A DNA stretch of 64,000 nucleotides from Actinobacillus porcinus. GTDB lineage: Bacteria > Pseudomonadota > Gammaproteobacteria > Enterobacterales > Pasteurellaceae. The stretch spans positions 186,001 to 250,000 of the forward strand of contig NZ_CABFKI010000001.1 in the NCBI RefSeq assembly GCF_901764995.1, in the 5' to 3' direction. Made by a program: the position numbers and the translations under genes. Below, in pieces: positions 39,736 to 49,259 of this stretch (its first letter is position 1; every line of letters starts with the position of its first letter). The notes beneath the pieces were generated by a model, which saw nothing but the letters and a program-made list of their open reading frames with translations, searched no databases and was not told where the DNA came from.

Positions 39736-39863
39736 ATATAGCGTAGTTATTTATCTGGTATAGCTCTAAATTTGTGATCTGTATTCCAAGATAACGATAA
39801 AATATTTGGCAAGTTCTTTAATAATGGAAAAATTCCATTTATTTCATTATTGGAGAACTTTCT

Positions 39864-40142
39864 ATGTTATGGTTAAAACGTAAATTACTCCCTAATTTAA
39901 ATCCATTTCGTCGCCCAATTAAAAAGGAAACTTTAGATGGTTGGGCTAAGGCATTTGAAGATGGCGCGAAGGTGTCATTGTTTACAATTCCAGTTGTATT
40001 TTATTCATCACCCGAGCCAATTTGGGTAAAAGCATTTACAGTAATAGGCTTGATTTTTTGCATATATTGGTGTCTAATTTTGACAAGATTTATACGTGAA
40101 AAACAAGAGATTTTTATGAAAGTTAAAGGAGAAGAAAGATGA
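39864..40142 (+). CDS. Unknown small membrane protein, 92 aa
   Basis: I do not recognise the family. A basic N-terminus (MLWLKRKLLPNLNPFRRPIK) is followed by an amphipathic stretch. Two hydrophobic segments come next (about 37-48 and 53-74, the latter AFTVIGLIFCIYWCLILTRF), then a charged C-terminus. TTGGAG precedes the ATG by about eight bases. The stop TGA overlaps the ATG of a 35-codon gene (ATGA), so the two are translationally coupled. An upstream TGTGATCTGTATTCCA weakly resembles a CRP site. Confidence 0.7.
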   Translation: MLWLKRKLLPNLNPFRRPIKKETLDGWAKAFEDGAKVSLFTIPVVFYSSPEPIWVKAFTVIGLIFCIYWCLILTRFIREKQEIFMKVKGEER

Positions 40143-40246
40143 TTGGTGCAGTTTTATTTGTCGCTTTTTTTCCATTAGTTTTTTTGGCACTTTTGGTTTT
40201 ATCTAATTGGGATTTGTTTTTTACAACAACCAACAATAAGCAATAA
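40139..40246 (+). CDS. Unknown tiny membrane protein, 35 aa
   Basis: It starts inside the stop of the preceding gene (ATGA) with an excellent ribosome site AAAGGAGAAG. The product is one hydrophobic helix (MIGAVLFVAFFPLVFLALLV) and a short polar tail ending TTTNNKQ. A strong terminator follows eight bases later, so the pair forms a complete small operon. It has no assigned function. It could be a small subunit for the 92 aa protein or a small membrane-active peptide. Confidence 0.65.
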   Translation: MIGAVLFVAFFPLVFLALLVLSNWDLFFTTTNNKQ

Positions 40247-40253
40247 ACATGTT

Positions 40254-40284
40254 AAAGCACGAGATTTTTTCTCGTGCTTTTTTA
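40254..40284 (+). terminator. Terminator of the small membrane-protein pair
   Basis: AAAGCACGAGA, loop TTTTT, TCTCGTGCTTT then TTT: an 11 bp perfect stem with a U run. Confidence 0.93.
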
Positions 40285-40296
40285 TTTCAGAACTCA

Positions 40297-40554
40297 TCAC
40301 ATCGCAGTAAAAAATGCCGTCAGTCCCAGTATCACCCCAGGTGGATTGGCAAGTGCAACAGGATAGTCTCGTTTTTCTTTCATTAAACCGTAGGTTACCC
40401 ATAAGAAACAGTTAATGGCGGTGGCGATAGGTTGAATTAATCCCCCTTTCATTCCAGCCAAATTGAGATTAATTTGTTCTAAATAAGACACGTACATGCA
40501 TACGGCGGTGAAGGTGGCGATCCAGCCTAAAATAGATAAATAACGTTCGTTCAT
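40297..40554 (-). CDS. SemiSWEET-family sugar transporter
   Basis: 85 residues with three membrane helices, the size of a bacterial SemiSWEET, which works as a dimer to pass sugars. Features of the MtN3/SWEET repeat are present: GWIATFTAVCMYVSYLEQI in helix 1 and the helix 2-3 block AINCFLWVTYGLMKEKRDYP, then VALANPPGVILGLTAFF with the conserved Asn and Gly. The start follows GGAGAGCAA. A hairpin with a U run lies just before the ribosome site. The substrate is not known. Confidence 0.82.
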   Translation of the reverse strand: MNERYLSILGWIATFTAVCMYVSYLEQINLNLAGMKGGLIQPIATAINCFLWVTYGLMKEKRDYPVALANPPGVILGLTAFFTAM

Positions 40555-40570
40555 TTGCTCTCCTAAAATT

Positions 40571-40617
40571 TAAAAAAATGTAGCATTCAATAATTTAATC
40601 TATATTATTATGCTACA
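40571..40617 (-). promoter_or_regulatory. Terminator-like leader hairpin of the SemiSWEET gene
   Basis: On the reverse strand, TGTAGCATAATAAT pairs with ATTATT...ATGCTACA and is followed by seven T residues. It ends 17 bases before the ATG. TTGACA on the same strand (40640-40635) is a candidate -35 box. Confidence 0.6.
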
Positions 40618-40753
40618 TAAATATTTTTTTTGGGTGTCAAATTCAAAGGGTTTTTAATGATTTTTTTGTAGCTTGATTATATGATTTTGTTGGCATCGAT
40701 ATACAATTTGGGTTGTACCGAACAACTGATTTTAGCGAGAAATACGTTGTTTT

Positions 40754-40781
40754 TTGTTTACACTCAAAATTACGTTATAAT
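40754..40781 (+). promoter_or_regulatory. Promoter of polA
   Basis: TTGTTT (40754-40759), 16 bases, TATAAT (40776-40781). An uptake signal (ACCGCACTT, 40784-40792) begins two bases after the -10 box. Confidence 0.65.
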
Positions 40782-40816
40782 CCACCGCACTTTGTATTGA
40801 TTAACCGAGAAATATT

Positions 40817-43687
40817 ATGGCTCAGATCGCACCTAACCCCCTTGTTCTTGTTGACGGTTCCTCTTATTTGTACCGCGCGTTTCACGCATTTCCGCCTTTG
40901 ACCAATTCCCAAGGTGAACCCACTGGGGCGATGTATGGCGTGTTGAATATGCTTAAAAGTTTGATTGCGCAGGTGCAACCGAGCCATATTGCGGTGGTTT
41001 TTGATGCCAAAGGTAAAACATTCCGTGATGAAATGTTTGAGCAATATAAATCGCACCGCCCACCGATGCCCGATGATTTACGCGCGCAAATTCAGCCGTT
41101 GCACAATATTATCCGTGCTTTGGGTATTCCATTGCTTTCAGTGGAAGGGGTGGAAGCGGATGATGTCATTGGGACATTAGCGGTTCAAGCGTCAAAACAA
41201 GGAAAGAAAGTGTTGATTTCTACGGGCGACAAAGATATGGCGCAGCTGGTGGATGACAATATTATGTTGATCAACACCATGAATAACACCTTGTTGGATC
41301 GTGATGGTGTGGTGGAAAAATACGGTATTCCCCCTGAGTTGATCATTGATTATCTCGCCTTGATGGGCGATAGCGCGGATAACATCCCGGGCGTGGCGGG
41401 CGTGGGCGAGAAGACCGCGTTAGGCTTGTTGCAGGGGATTGGATCGATGGCAGAGATTTATGGGAATTTGGATAAAGTGGCTGATTTGCCTATTCGTGGT
41501 GCGAAAAAATTAGGCGAAAAATTAGCCGCGGCGAAAGCGGATGCGGATTTATCTTATGTGTTGGCGACCATTAAAACCGATGTTGAGCTCGAAGTGCAAC
41601 CTGATGATTTAACCCTTGGCACGGCGAATAATGACGAGCTTGCGGTGCAGTTTGGACGTTATGAATTTAAGCGTTGGTTAAATGAAGTGTTAACCGGTGA
41701 AAGTTCCGTCACTAAGCCGGCGGAACAAGCCATTAAGGTCAATCCTTATCAAGCAACGCCGTCCCAACCGATTGAAAGTGCGGTGAAAAAAACGGTTAGA
41801 ATTGACCGCACTTTATATGAAACCGTTACCACGGACGAGCAACTAGAACGTTGGATTAACGCCATTGAGCAAGCCAAGCTAGTAGCTGTGGATACGGAAA
41901 CCAACGCCCTTGACCCAATGCAAGCGGAATTGGTGGGCATTTCTTTTGCCTTAGAAAACGGCAAGGCTTGTTATATTCCGTTGGCACATCTGCACGAAGT
42001 GGCGGTTTCATCAGTTGCTGAGCAAGGCGATCTTTTCGCCGAACAAGAGCCAGAAAAAGGCGATCTGCGCTGGGAATTGTGTCCAAATCAATTGAATAAA
42101 ACGGAAACCTTGGCGCGTTTAAAACCTTTATTGGAAAATGCAGACATTCAGAAAATCGGCCAAAACCTTAAATACGATTTAACGATTTTTGCCAATAACG
42201 GCATTGCAGTGCAAGGTGTGGCTTTTGATACCATGCTGGAAAGCTACGTATTAAACAGCACAGGGCGTCATAATATGGATGATTTGTCCGAGCGTTATCT
42301 TGGGCATAAAACCATCGAGTTTGAAGAATTGGCGGGCAAAGGCAAAAATCAGTTGACCTTCGATAAAATTGCATTGGCGCAAGCAGCGGAATATGCTGCA
42401 GAAGACGCAGATGTCACCATGAAGTTACACCAAACATTATGGTCGGAATTAGAAAAAACGCCTGAATTGGTGGCATTATTCCGTGACATTGAATTGCCAT
42501 TGGTGAATGTATTGTCGCGTGTGGAACGCAATGGTGTATTGATTGATGCTAAAGCATTATTAGCGCAGTCAGAAGAAATTAGCCAAAGATTAACCGCACT
42601 TGAAACGCAAGCTTATGAATTGGCAGGGGAAAAATTTAACTTGGCTTCACCAAAACAGCTGCAAGAAATTTTGTTCAACAAGTTAAATTTACCTGTATTA
42701 CAAAAAACACCCAAAGGCGATCCTTCAACCAAAGAAGAAGTGTTGGAAGAATTGGCGTTAGATCATGAATTGCCGAAATTGTTGGTGGAACACCGTGGGT
42801 TGGCGAAATTAAAATCTACTTACACCGATAAGCTGCCGCAAATGATAAATCCAAAAACAGGGCGCGTACACACGTCTTATCATCAAGCGGTCACCGCCAC
42901 AGGGCGATTGTCTTCCAGCGATCCGAATTTACAGAATATTCCTATCCGCAATGAAGCCGGTCGCCGTATTCGCCAAGCCTTTGTGGCGCGCGAAGGTTAT
43001 CAAATCCTTGCCGCGGACTATTCGCAAATCGAACTGCGCATTATGGCACATTTGTCAGGCGACAAAGGCTTAACCACCGCCTTTGCCGAAGGCAAAGATA
43101 TTCATCGCGCTACCGCAGCAGAAATTTTTGGTTTGCCTTTGGATGAAGTGACGAGCGAACAACGCCGCAGTGCCAAAGCCATTAACTTTGGTTTAATTTA
43201 CGGTATGTCGGCCTTTGGTTTGTCGCGTCAATTGGGAATTTCCCGCGCCGATGCGACCAAATATATGAACTTATATTTTGAGCGTTATCCCAATGTGCAA
43301 ACCTTTATGACAGATATTCAAGCCAAAGCCAAAGCGCAAGGCTATGTGGAAACCCTGTTCGGACGCCGTTTGTATTTGCCTGAAATCAACTCAAGCAATG
43401 CGATGCGCCGTAAAGGGGCTGAGCGTGTGGCGATTAACGCGCCAATGCAAGGCACCGCAGCGGATATTATTAAATTAGCCATGCTTGCCATTGACCAAGA
43501 AATTGGCGATAGCGATGACATTAAAATGATTATGCAGGTTCACGATGAATTGGTGTTTGAAGTGCGGTCAGAAAAAATCGAGTTTTATCGCCGGCTGATC
43601 AAAGAAAAAATGGAAAACGCCGCCCAATTAGCCGTGCCATTGATTGTGGATGTCGGCGTGGGGCAAAATTGGGATGAGGCGCATTAA
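40817..43687 (+). CDS. polA: DNA polymerase I
   Basis: 956 residues (E. coli 928). A 5'-3' exonuclease/FEN domain (1 to about 290) carries [25 protein letters not shown] and [17 protein letters not shown]. An active-looking 3'-5' proofreading domain (about 345-540) has Asp359/Glu361 in VDTETN. The polymerase domain has motif A DYSQIEL (734-740), motif [15 protein letters not shown] (783-796) and motif C HDE (909-911). The extra length comes partly from an acidic insert at about 398-420 with QGDLF (403-407), which resembles a sliding-clamp motif. Inverted uptake signals fall in the interdomain linker (about 320-333). Confidence 0.98.
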   Translation: MAQIAPNPLVLVDGSSYLYRAFHAFPPLTNSQGEPTGAMYGVLNMLKSLIAQVQPSHIAVVFDAKGKTFRDEMFEQYKSHRPPMPDDLRAQIQPLHNIIRALGIPLLSVEGVEADDVIGTLAVQASKQGKKVLISTGDKDMAQLVDDNIMLINTMNNTLLDRDGVVEKYGIPPELIIDYLALMGDSADNIPGVAGVGEKTALGLLQGIGSMAEIYGNLDKVADLPIRGAKKLGEKLAAAKADADLSYVLATIKTDVELEVQPDDLTLGTANNDELAVQFGRYEFKRWLNEVLTGESSVTKPAEQAIKVNPYQATPSQPIESAVKKTVRIDRTLYETVTTDEQLERWINAIEQAKLVAVDTETNALDPMQAELVGISFALENGKACYIPLAHLHEVAVSSVAEQGDLFAEQEPEKGDLRWELCPNQLNKTETLARLKPLLENADIQKIGQNLKYDLTIFANNGIAVQGVAFDTMLESYVLNSTGRHNMDDLSERYLGHKTIEFEELAGKGKNQLTFDKIALAQAAEYAAEDADVTMKLHQTLWSELEKTPELVALFRDIELPLVNVLSRVERNGVLIDAKALLAQSEEISQRLTALETQAYELAGEKFNLASPKQLQEILFNKLNLPVLQKTPKGDPSTKEEVLEELALDHELPKLLVEHRGLAKLKSTYTDKLPQMINPKTGRVHTSYHQAVTATGRLSSSDPNLQNIPIRNEAGRRIRQAFVAREGYQILAADYSQIELRIMAHLSGDKGLTTAFAEGKDIHRATAAEIFGLPLDEVTSEQRRSAKAINFGLIYGMSAFGLSRQLGISRADATKYMNLYFERYPNVQTFMTDIQAKAKAQGYVETLFGRRLYLPEINSSNAMRRKGAERVAINAPMQGTAADIIKLAMLAIDQEIGDSDDIKMIMQVHDELVFEVRSEKIEFYRRLIKEKMENAAQLAVPLIVDVGVGQNWDEAH

Positions 43688-43710
43688 TCTAGGATAAGAT
43701 CTATTCATAT

Positions 43711-43738
43711 TGTAGGGACAGGCCTTATGCCTGTCCTG
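43711..43738. repeat. GGGACAGG hairpin repeat between polA and ppx
   Basis: TGTAGGGACAGGC, CTTAT, GCCTGTCC: an 8 bp stem between two convergent genes. Same family as 10531-10553 and 30301-30325. It may serve as a weak terminator. Confidence 0.72.
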
Positions 43739-43741
43739 GTT

Positions 43742-45289
43742 CTAAAAATCCAAATCCAACCCGATTTCAATCAGTATTTTTTGTTCAGCGCGTAATTCAT
43801 TGAGTACCAATGGATTATGGGCAAGATATTGATTGTCGAAGTGCAGTTGCCATAAAGTGCGGTCGGTTTTGAGTGTGATTTGTTCGCACACTTCTGTAGC
43901 TTGGCGGGATTTATTGAGCAGCACCGCAAGGCGTAATAAGCGAATTAAGGTTTGTACATCTTGTGGTGTATAGCGCGCGAATTGACCAATTTCGTCCATA
44001 TTGAATGGATTAATATGATGACGCACTAAGGTGGCGAGTAGTCGTTGTTGTTCTTTGTCAAAACCGGGCAATTCCATATTGGCGAGAATATAGGCTGAAT
44101 GGCGTTGAACATTTTTATGATTAATCACAATGCCCACTTCGTGCAATAAGGCTGCCCAAAGGAGAATTTCTTCCATTTCTTCTTCAAATTCATCCGCTTG
44201 CCAATCGTGAATTTGTTGCGCTAAACGCACCGCACTTTTGCATACACGTTCCGCTTGCGCGCGGTCAATATTAAATTGTTCCGCCAAAGCTTCCGCCGTA
44301 CGCTGGCGAATGTTCATCACTTGGAAGTTTTGATCTAACCCATACATGACGCCTTCGCGCAATGCACCGTCAGAATAGCGCATTTGTGCAATGCCAAAGG
44401 TTTCAAATACGGCGCTTAAAATGGCAAGCCCGGGAACAAACACATCTGCACGTTCTTCATTTAAGCCTGCAATTTTCAATTCATCAAAACGGCTGAATTT
44501 TAGGGTGCGTTCAATGAGAAAATCTAAACGACCTGCAGTAATAATACCGTCAGGATCAAGGGTAGCCGCAATCACTTGATGCACGGTTTTAATGGTGCCG
44601 GAAGAACCGAGTACATATTCCCAACCTAACTGTTTATATTGTGGCGCAAGATCCGCAATACGGCTTAATGCGGTTTGGTAGGCGTCTTCAAAATGTTGTG
44701 GTGAAATTTCGCCTTTGGGAAAAAATTGTTTGGCAAAGCTCACGCAACCCATGTTGCGGCTGTTGGCGATGATCGGTTCGAAATTATCGCCAATAATCAT
44801 TTCCGTTGAACCACCACCAATATCGATAACTAATTTGCGTCCGCTTTCAGGTTGAGTGTGGGAAACGCCGGCGTAGATCATTTTCGCTTCGGTTTCGCCA
44901 GCGATAATATTGATTGGGTAAGGGAAAACTGCCTGTGCTTGACGTAAAAATTCGTCATTATTCACCGCACTTCGTAACGTATAAGTGCCGACTACGCTGA
45001 CATTTTCCGCTTTAAATCCCTGCAAACGCTCGCCAAATAAGGCGAGACAGTTAACGCCGCGTGTAATAGCGTCTTGATCCAGTACATTGTTTTCATCCAA
45101 GCCCTTTGCCAGTTGTACCTTTTGCTTCAAACGAGACAAAATTTGAATGGAGCCGTTAACAATGCGTGCCACAATCATATGGAAGCTGTTAGAGCCTAAA
45201 TCAATTGCCGCAATTTCGCGCACCGTGGGTTCATTTTGAATCGAAAGTGCGGTGGCTTTTTGAATTAAATTTTCGTTATTCATAATCAT
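43742..45289 (-). CDS. ppx: Ppx/GppA-family exopolyphosphatase
   Basis: 515 residues from ATG 45289 (MIMNNENL), chosen because AGGA lies five bases upstream; ATG 45283 is possible. E. coli Ppx is 513. It hydrolyses polyphosphate, and perhaps pppGpp. The sugar-kinase-like fold shows AAIDLGSNSFHMIVAR and the phosphate loop DIGGGSTEMIIG, with a C-terminal HD-like helical domain (LHEVGI). It follows tamB, whose stop codon overlaps the ppx ribosome site, so it is the third gene of tamA-tamB-ppx. In E. coli ppx instead follows ppk. Confidence 0.93.
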   Translation of the reverse strand: MIMNNENLIQKATALSIQNEPTVREIAAIDLGSNSFHMIVARIVNGSIQILSRLKQKVQLAKGLDENNVLDQDAITRGVNCLALFGERLQGFKAENVSVVGTYTLRSAVNNDEFLRQAQAVFPYPINIIAGETEAKMIYAGVSHTQPESGRKLVIDIGGGSTEMIIGDNFEPIIANSRNMGCVSFAKQFFPKGEISPQHFEDAYQTALSRIADLAPQYKQLGWEYVLGSSGTIKTVHQVIAATLDPDGIITAGRLDFLIERTLKFSRFDELKIAGLNEERADVFVPGLAILSAVFETFGIAQMRYSDGALREGVMYGLDQNFQVMNIRQRTAEALAEQFNIDRAQAERVCKSAVRLAQQIHDWQADEFEEEMEEILLWAALLHEVGIVINHKNVQRHSAYILANMELPGFDKEQQRLLATLVRHHINPFNMDEIGQFARYTPQDVQTLIRLLRLAVLLNKSRQATEVCEQITLKTDRTLWQLHFDNQYLAHNPLVLNELRAEQKILIEIGLDLDF

Positions 45290-45296
45290 CAAAATC

Positions 45297-48200
45297 CTAA
45301 AATTCAAATTGATAAATGACATCAAATGTTTGGTTGGTGCTTGATACGGATTGCAAGAATAGCTGTGGTAACAAGCGATAGCGTAGGGTAATTTCGGCTA
45401 AACCATCAAATAATCCTACGCCGTATTTAATTTGTAAATCTTTGGTGAGATTGCCGCTGACAACCACTTTTGAGCTGTCCCCAACGCCTGCGGTGCCAAG
45501 GTTTAAATTGGATATTCCAAAGACTTCACCAATTTTGCCCACGGCTTTACCGCTTTTGGCTAATCCCATGCCCAGTAAGGCAGCCCCCACTGAACCGCCA
45601 GATCCTGCTTCACCGCTGTTTTCAAGGGAACGCCCTGTTAACAGATAAGATAAGGCTTGATCCTGCGGCAAGCTAGGCTCTGAAAAAACGGTAACATCAG
45701 GGCTTTCCGCTAAGCCAATCACTTTCACCCCAGCCAGCACCTTGCTATCTTCCATGGCTTCAGGATTACGAATGGCTTCAATGTTCAGCATTGGCTGTGA
45801 CGGAATACCGGAAAACGTCACTTGCCCTTTACGAATTAAGAGATCCTGTCCAAAAGAGGCGTAGCGTCCCTGTTTTAAGTCAATGCCGCCATATAAGCCG
45901 AGTTTGCCTTTTTCCTGTTTGACCATTAAACGCCCTTGTAAATGGCTGTTAAGTCCATAGGCATTGACGCTAACATCGTCCCCGATAGTAATCGTTAAAT
46001 CCGATTTAATCGCCAAACCGTCTTTGCTTTCTGCGGGCAAAGGCAACATCGTCCGTTTGGTTTTTTTATCTAAAATCACTTCATCACTGCTCACAGAAAC
46101 CGCACTTTCAGGCAAACTTTCGATAGCAATGCGTCCCCAAGGAATATCGACCGTTCCGGTTAAATCCAGCAATGTTGGCGTTGCTTTTATTTCAACATTC
46201 GGGCTGATTTTGAGTTTGGCAATGGAGGGCACATTTAAATAAAACGCTTTTGCTCTGGCGCGGACGCGCGTTCGCCAATGTTCAAGCTGTTGCCAATTGG
46301 CGTCACCATCTAAATCAAGGCGGCTTTCAGCGGTTTGAATATAGCCTGTCATGGTGGAACTTGAGCCATGAAAACCTAGCATTAATTCCCCCTGATTAAT
46401 ATCAAACGGCATGGCATTTAAAATGGCTTTTGTATTATTGAGATTCAACGAACCATTTAATAACGGTGCGTTGAGATTGCCCGCAAAGTTTAAATGCCCA
46501 TTGATGTCCCCTGAGATCTTTTCACCGCCGGCTAATAATTGATTGAGTATATTGAGATTAATGCCTGTGATTTTTAATGATCCGCCTAGTTTTCTTGTTT
46601 GTAGCAGATCGCTCACTTTTAATTCGCTTTCAATACGCCCTTGGTTTTGCAAATAAATATTGGCATTGGCGGTTAGGTTGTTGTCATTAATTTGGGTATT
46701 TACACTAAGTTTGTTGATTCCGAGTTTAAAGGTTCGGTAATCTATTTTTTGTGCAAAATCAATGGTATCCCCATTTACTTTTACGTCTAATTTAAACGGC
46801 TTATCTTTAAACCAAGAGAATTTCCCTTGGCTGTTTAAATGACCTTTAAATGTCTCATTTTCCGTCAGTTTATTCACTAACTTAAGATCTAATTTTTTGA
46901 GATCAAAAGGAATTTCTCCACTGTTACCGACATTAAAGGCTTGGGGAAAACAGAGTTCAATGTCGGGATGTGTCCAACAATGTGCCGAAATTTGGGCATT
47001 AATGTTGTGATTGTCATAAGCAATATTAAATTGATTATTTTTCAGCTCACCCATTGGGGATTTTATGGCGGTGCGATTAAAGCTACCTTTCCATTGTTGC
47101 AAAGTGCGGTCAAAATTCCCTGAAAAATCTAAATCCAGTGTAAGGGGGGCCCCTTGTGAATGTAACTGAATTTGGTGATTTTTTTCATTCCCTTTCGCCA
47201 TTAAGGTGACGGAATCCAATTTGATTTTTTCGCCATAGCGGAAGCCATTTAAGGTTAGGTCAATATTGCCTTGTAGTTGTTCATTTGAGATCAGCTTGCT
47301 TTTGGCACTGATTTTATTGAGATGCAAATCCTTGAATTGGATATGATTGCCCGCTAAATCTAAATCAAGATTCGGCGCGGAAATATCCCCCGAAAGATTG
47401 ATATTGCCGTTCAATGATGCGGTGAAATTAGGCAATAATCCACGTAAATTAGGTGCCTGAATCGCTAATTTAAAATCAGAATGGGTATCTAAGATCCCAT
47501 TAGCGGTGAGCTTGTTTTCACCATAGATGAACAGCAGATCAGAAACTTTTAAAGGCGTTTCTGCACCGGTTAATATATGACCTTTTAAGCTCAATGGGCG
47601 TTGATGAATTGAGCCGGTAAGATCCACATTTGTGGTTTCAGATAACCAGCCCTTTGAGCCGCCGGCAAAGCCTGATGAGCTCGCCGTTCCTGAGAGAATG
47701 GCTGGAAAATCTTTGAGTAAATTGACGTATCTTGCGTAATCGCTCACTTTGACCTTGTCAAATTTAACTTGGCTTTCCCAAGCCGCACCGTCTTTCCAAT
47801 CGACTTTGCCTTGTATTTCCGCCGCACCATTGAGGGCTTTAATATTGAGCTTTTCAACATCTGCTTCATAGAGCTTGCCCGAACCCGTTAACTCTACATG
47901 GCTGTTAGTCGGTACCCAAAAGCCATCGGCTTGTCCTGTTAAGGTGACACGATAATCTAATAAATTGCCGCTCACATTGAGATTGATATCTTTGAGCTTT
48001 AAGGGATCCCCGGCTACAAAAGCGTATTGCGCACTTTTACCGGTTAGGTTTAGCTGCAACGGTAATTTTTCTTTGTTAAGTTCCACTTGCCCGGTTAATT
48101 CAGCATTGATCTCACCTTGCATTTTTACTGAAAGTGCGGTGATATTTTTCAATGCCCCCGACAGTTGAACTTCGGCATGGGTTTGAGGCCAAATGAGTTC

Positions 48201-49250
48201 GTTTTCTGATTTGACTTCGGCAATATCCGTGTTGAGCTTAAGATTAAGTGGCATTTCGCCGGTGAGATTTATGCTTCCCACGGCATCAATACTGCCTAAT
48301 GAGCTTTCGACAACAAAGTTTTTTATGTCTAGTTGACCTTCTTTGAGCTGCGCTTGAATTTGCCCTTTGGGTAGGCTAATTTCTTGCTGAATATGGTTTT
48401 CAACGCTGACTTTATAATCGCTGTTTTTGATTTGTAGATCTTCGATCTGTATATCAAAAGGCATGTTGATTTCTTGAACATTTCCCAATATGGCAGGGGT
48501 TAAGCCTTGTTCAATAGCCGCCCAATCAATAGGAGTTGTGTCTTGGGCTTCTTTGAGCGCTTGTTGCGCTTCTTCTTTTTGTTGTTGCTCAAATTGCGCT
48601 TGGGTTAAAAGGGTTTGCACATGAAATCCGTCAATCAGGGTTGGCGCAAGGGTGAAACCTGAATGAGAATTTAAACTGAGCGCAGTTTGGAATTTTTTGA
48701 GCGAGATCTGATGGTGATCGATTTGTAGCTGAGTATTGTCAATGCGGATATTTTTGATTTTTACAGCAAGGGGCAAGGAAATCGCACCTGTGCTAGAAGA
48801 TGCCGTTTGTGTGTCTTCAGAAGCAGGGGATGACATTGTCGTCATCTTGACCTTTGTATTTTGAATATCAATATCTTCCACACAGATTTCGCTTTGAAGT
48901 AAGCAACTGAAGTCAAGGTGTAAATAGGCATTATCCACATTGACATCTACGCCATTGTTGACGAATTTGACCTTTTTAAGGGTTAACCCGTTTTGCAATT
49001 TTCCTTGCACTTCACCGATGCTAAAACCGTTGATGACATTTTCAGCCAGCGAAAACGCCCAACGCGTGCCTTTTTCTGTACCGATAATCCCTGCTATCGC
49101 GCTGATAATGATTACGAAAAATGCCGCAATGCTCATGAAAGTGCGGTAAAAAAAACGCGATTTTTTCTTCTCTTGAACGTTGTTAGGCGTAGATGACCCC
49201 GTGGTTGGATCTGCCATTGACGGCGTTTGCTTTTCTTGTTTTATCGTCAT
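45297..49250 (-). CDS. tamB: TamB, translocation and assembly module subunit
   Basis: 1317 residues (E. coli 1259). One N-terminal membrane anchor (about 33-57, FMSIAAFFVIIISAIAGIIG) precedes a very long beta-taco body. The C-terminal DUF490/TamB domain is at about 1000-1317, ending with a terminal Phe. It spans the periplasm from inner membrane to TamA, helping autotransporter and outer-membrane protein insertion and phospholipid transport. Ribosome site AGGATGACATC overlaps the tamA stop TAG. An N-terminal acidic tail of about 30 residues precedes the anchor. Confidence 0.95.
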   Translation of the reverse strand: MTIKQEKQTPSMADPTTGSSTPNNVQEKKKSRFFYRTFMSIAAFFVIIISAIAGIIGTEKGTRWAFSLAENVINGFSIGEVQGKLQNGLTLKKVKFVNNGVDVNVDNAYLHLDFSCLLQSEICVEDIDIQNTKVKMTTMSSPASEDTQTASSSTGAISLPLAVKIKNIRIDNTQLQIDHHQISLKKFQTALSLNSHSGFTLAPTLIDGFHVQTLLTQAQFEQQQKEEAQQALKEAQDTTPIDWAAIEQGLTPAILGNVQEINMPFDIQIEDLQIKNSDYKVSVENHIQQEISLPKGQIQAQLKEGQLDIKNFVVESSLGSIDAVGSINLTGEMPLNLKLNTDIAEVKSENELIWPQTHAEVQLSGALKNITALSVKMQGEINAELTGQVELNKEKLPLQLNLTGKSAQYAFVAGDPLKLKDINLNVSGNLLDYRVTLTGQADGFWVPTNSHVELTGSGKLYEADVEKLNIKALNGAAEIQGKVDWKDGAAWESQVKFDKVKVSDYARYVNLLKDFPAILSGTASSSGFAGGSKGWLSETTNVDLTGSIHQRPLSLKGHILTGAETPLKVSDLLFIYGENKLTANGILDTHSDFKLAIQAPNLRGLLPNFTASLNGNINLSGDISAPNLDLDLAGNHIQFKDLHLNKISAKSKLISNEQLQGNIDLTLNGFRYGEKIKLDSVTLMAKGNEKNHQIQLHSQGAPLTLDLDFSGNFDRTLQQWKGSFNRTAIKSPMGELKNNQFNIAYDNHNINAQISAHCWTHPDIELCFPQAFNVGNSGEIPFDLKKLDLKLVNKLTENETFKGHLNSQGKFSWFKDKPFKLDVKVNGDTIDFAQKIDYRTFKLGINKLSVNTQINDNNLTANANIYLQNQGRIESELKVSDLLQTRKLGGSLKITGINLNILNQLLAGGEKISGDINGHLNFAGNLNAPLLNGSLNLNNTKAILNAMPFDINQGELMLGFHGSSSTMTGYIQTAESRLDLDGDANWQQLEHWRTRVRARAKAFYLNVPSIAKLKISPNVEIKATPTLLDLTGTVDIPWGRIAIESLPESAVSVSSDEVILDKKTKRTMLPLPAESKDGLAIKSDLTITIGDDVSVNAYGLNSHLQGRLMVKQEKGKLGLYGGIDLKQGRYASFGQDLLIRKGQVTFSGIPSQPMLNIEAIRNPEAMEDSKVLAGVKVIGLAESPDVTVFSEPSLPQDQALSYLLTGRSLENSGEAGSGGSVGAALLGMGLAKSGKAVGKIGEVFGISNLNLGTAGVGDSSKVVVSGNLTKDLQIKYGVGLFDGLAEITLRYRLLPQLFLQSVSSTNQTFDVIYQFEF

Positions 49251-49259
49251 GATGTCATC

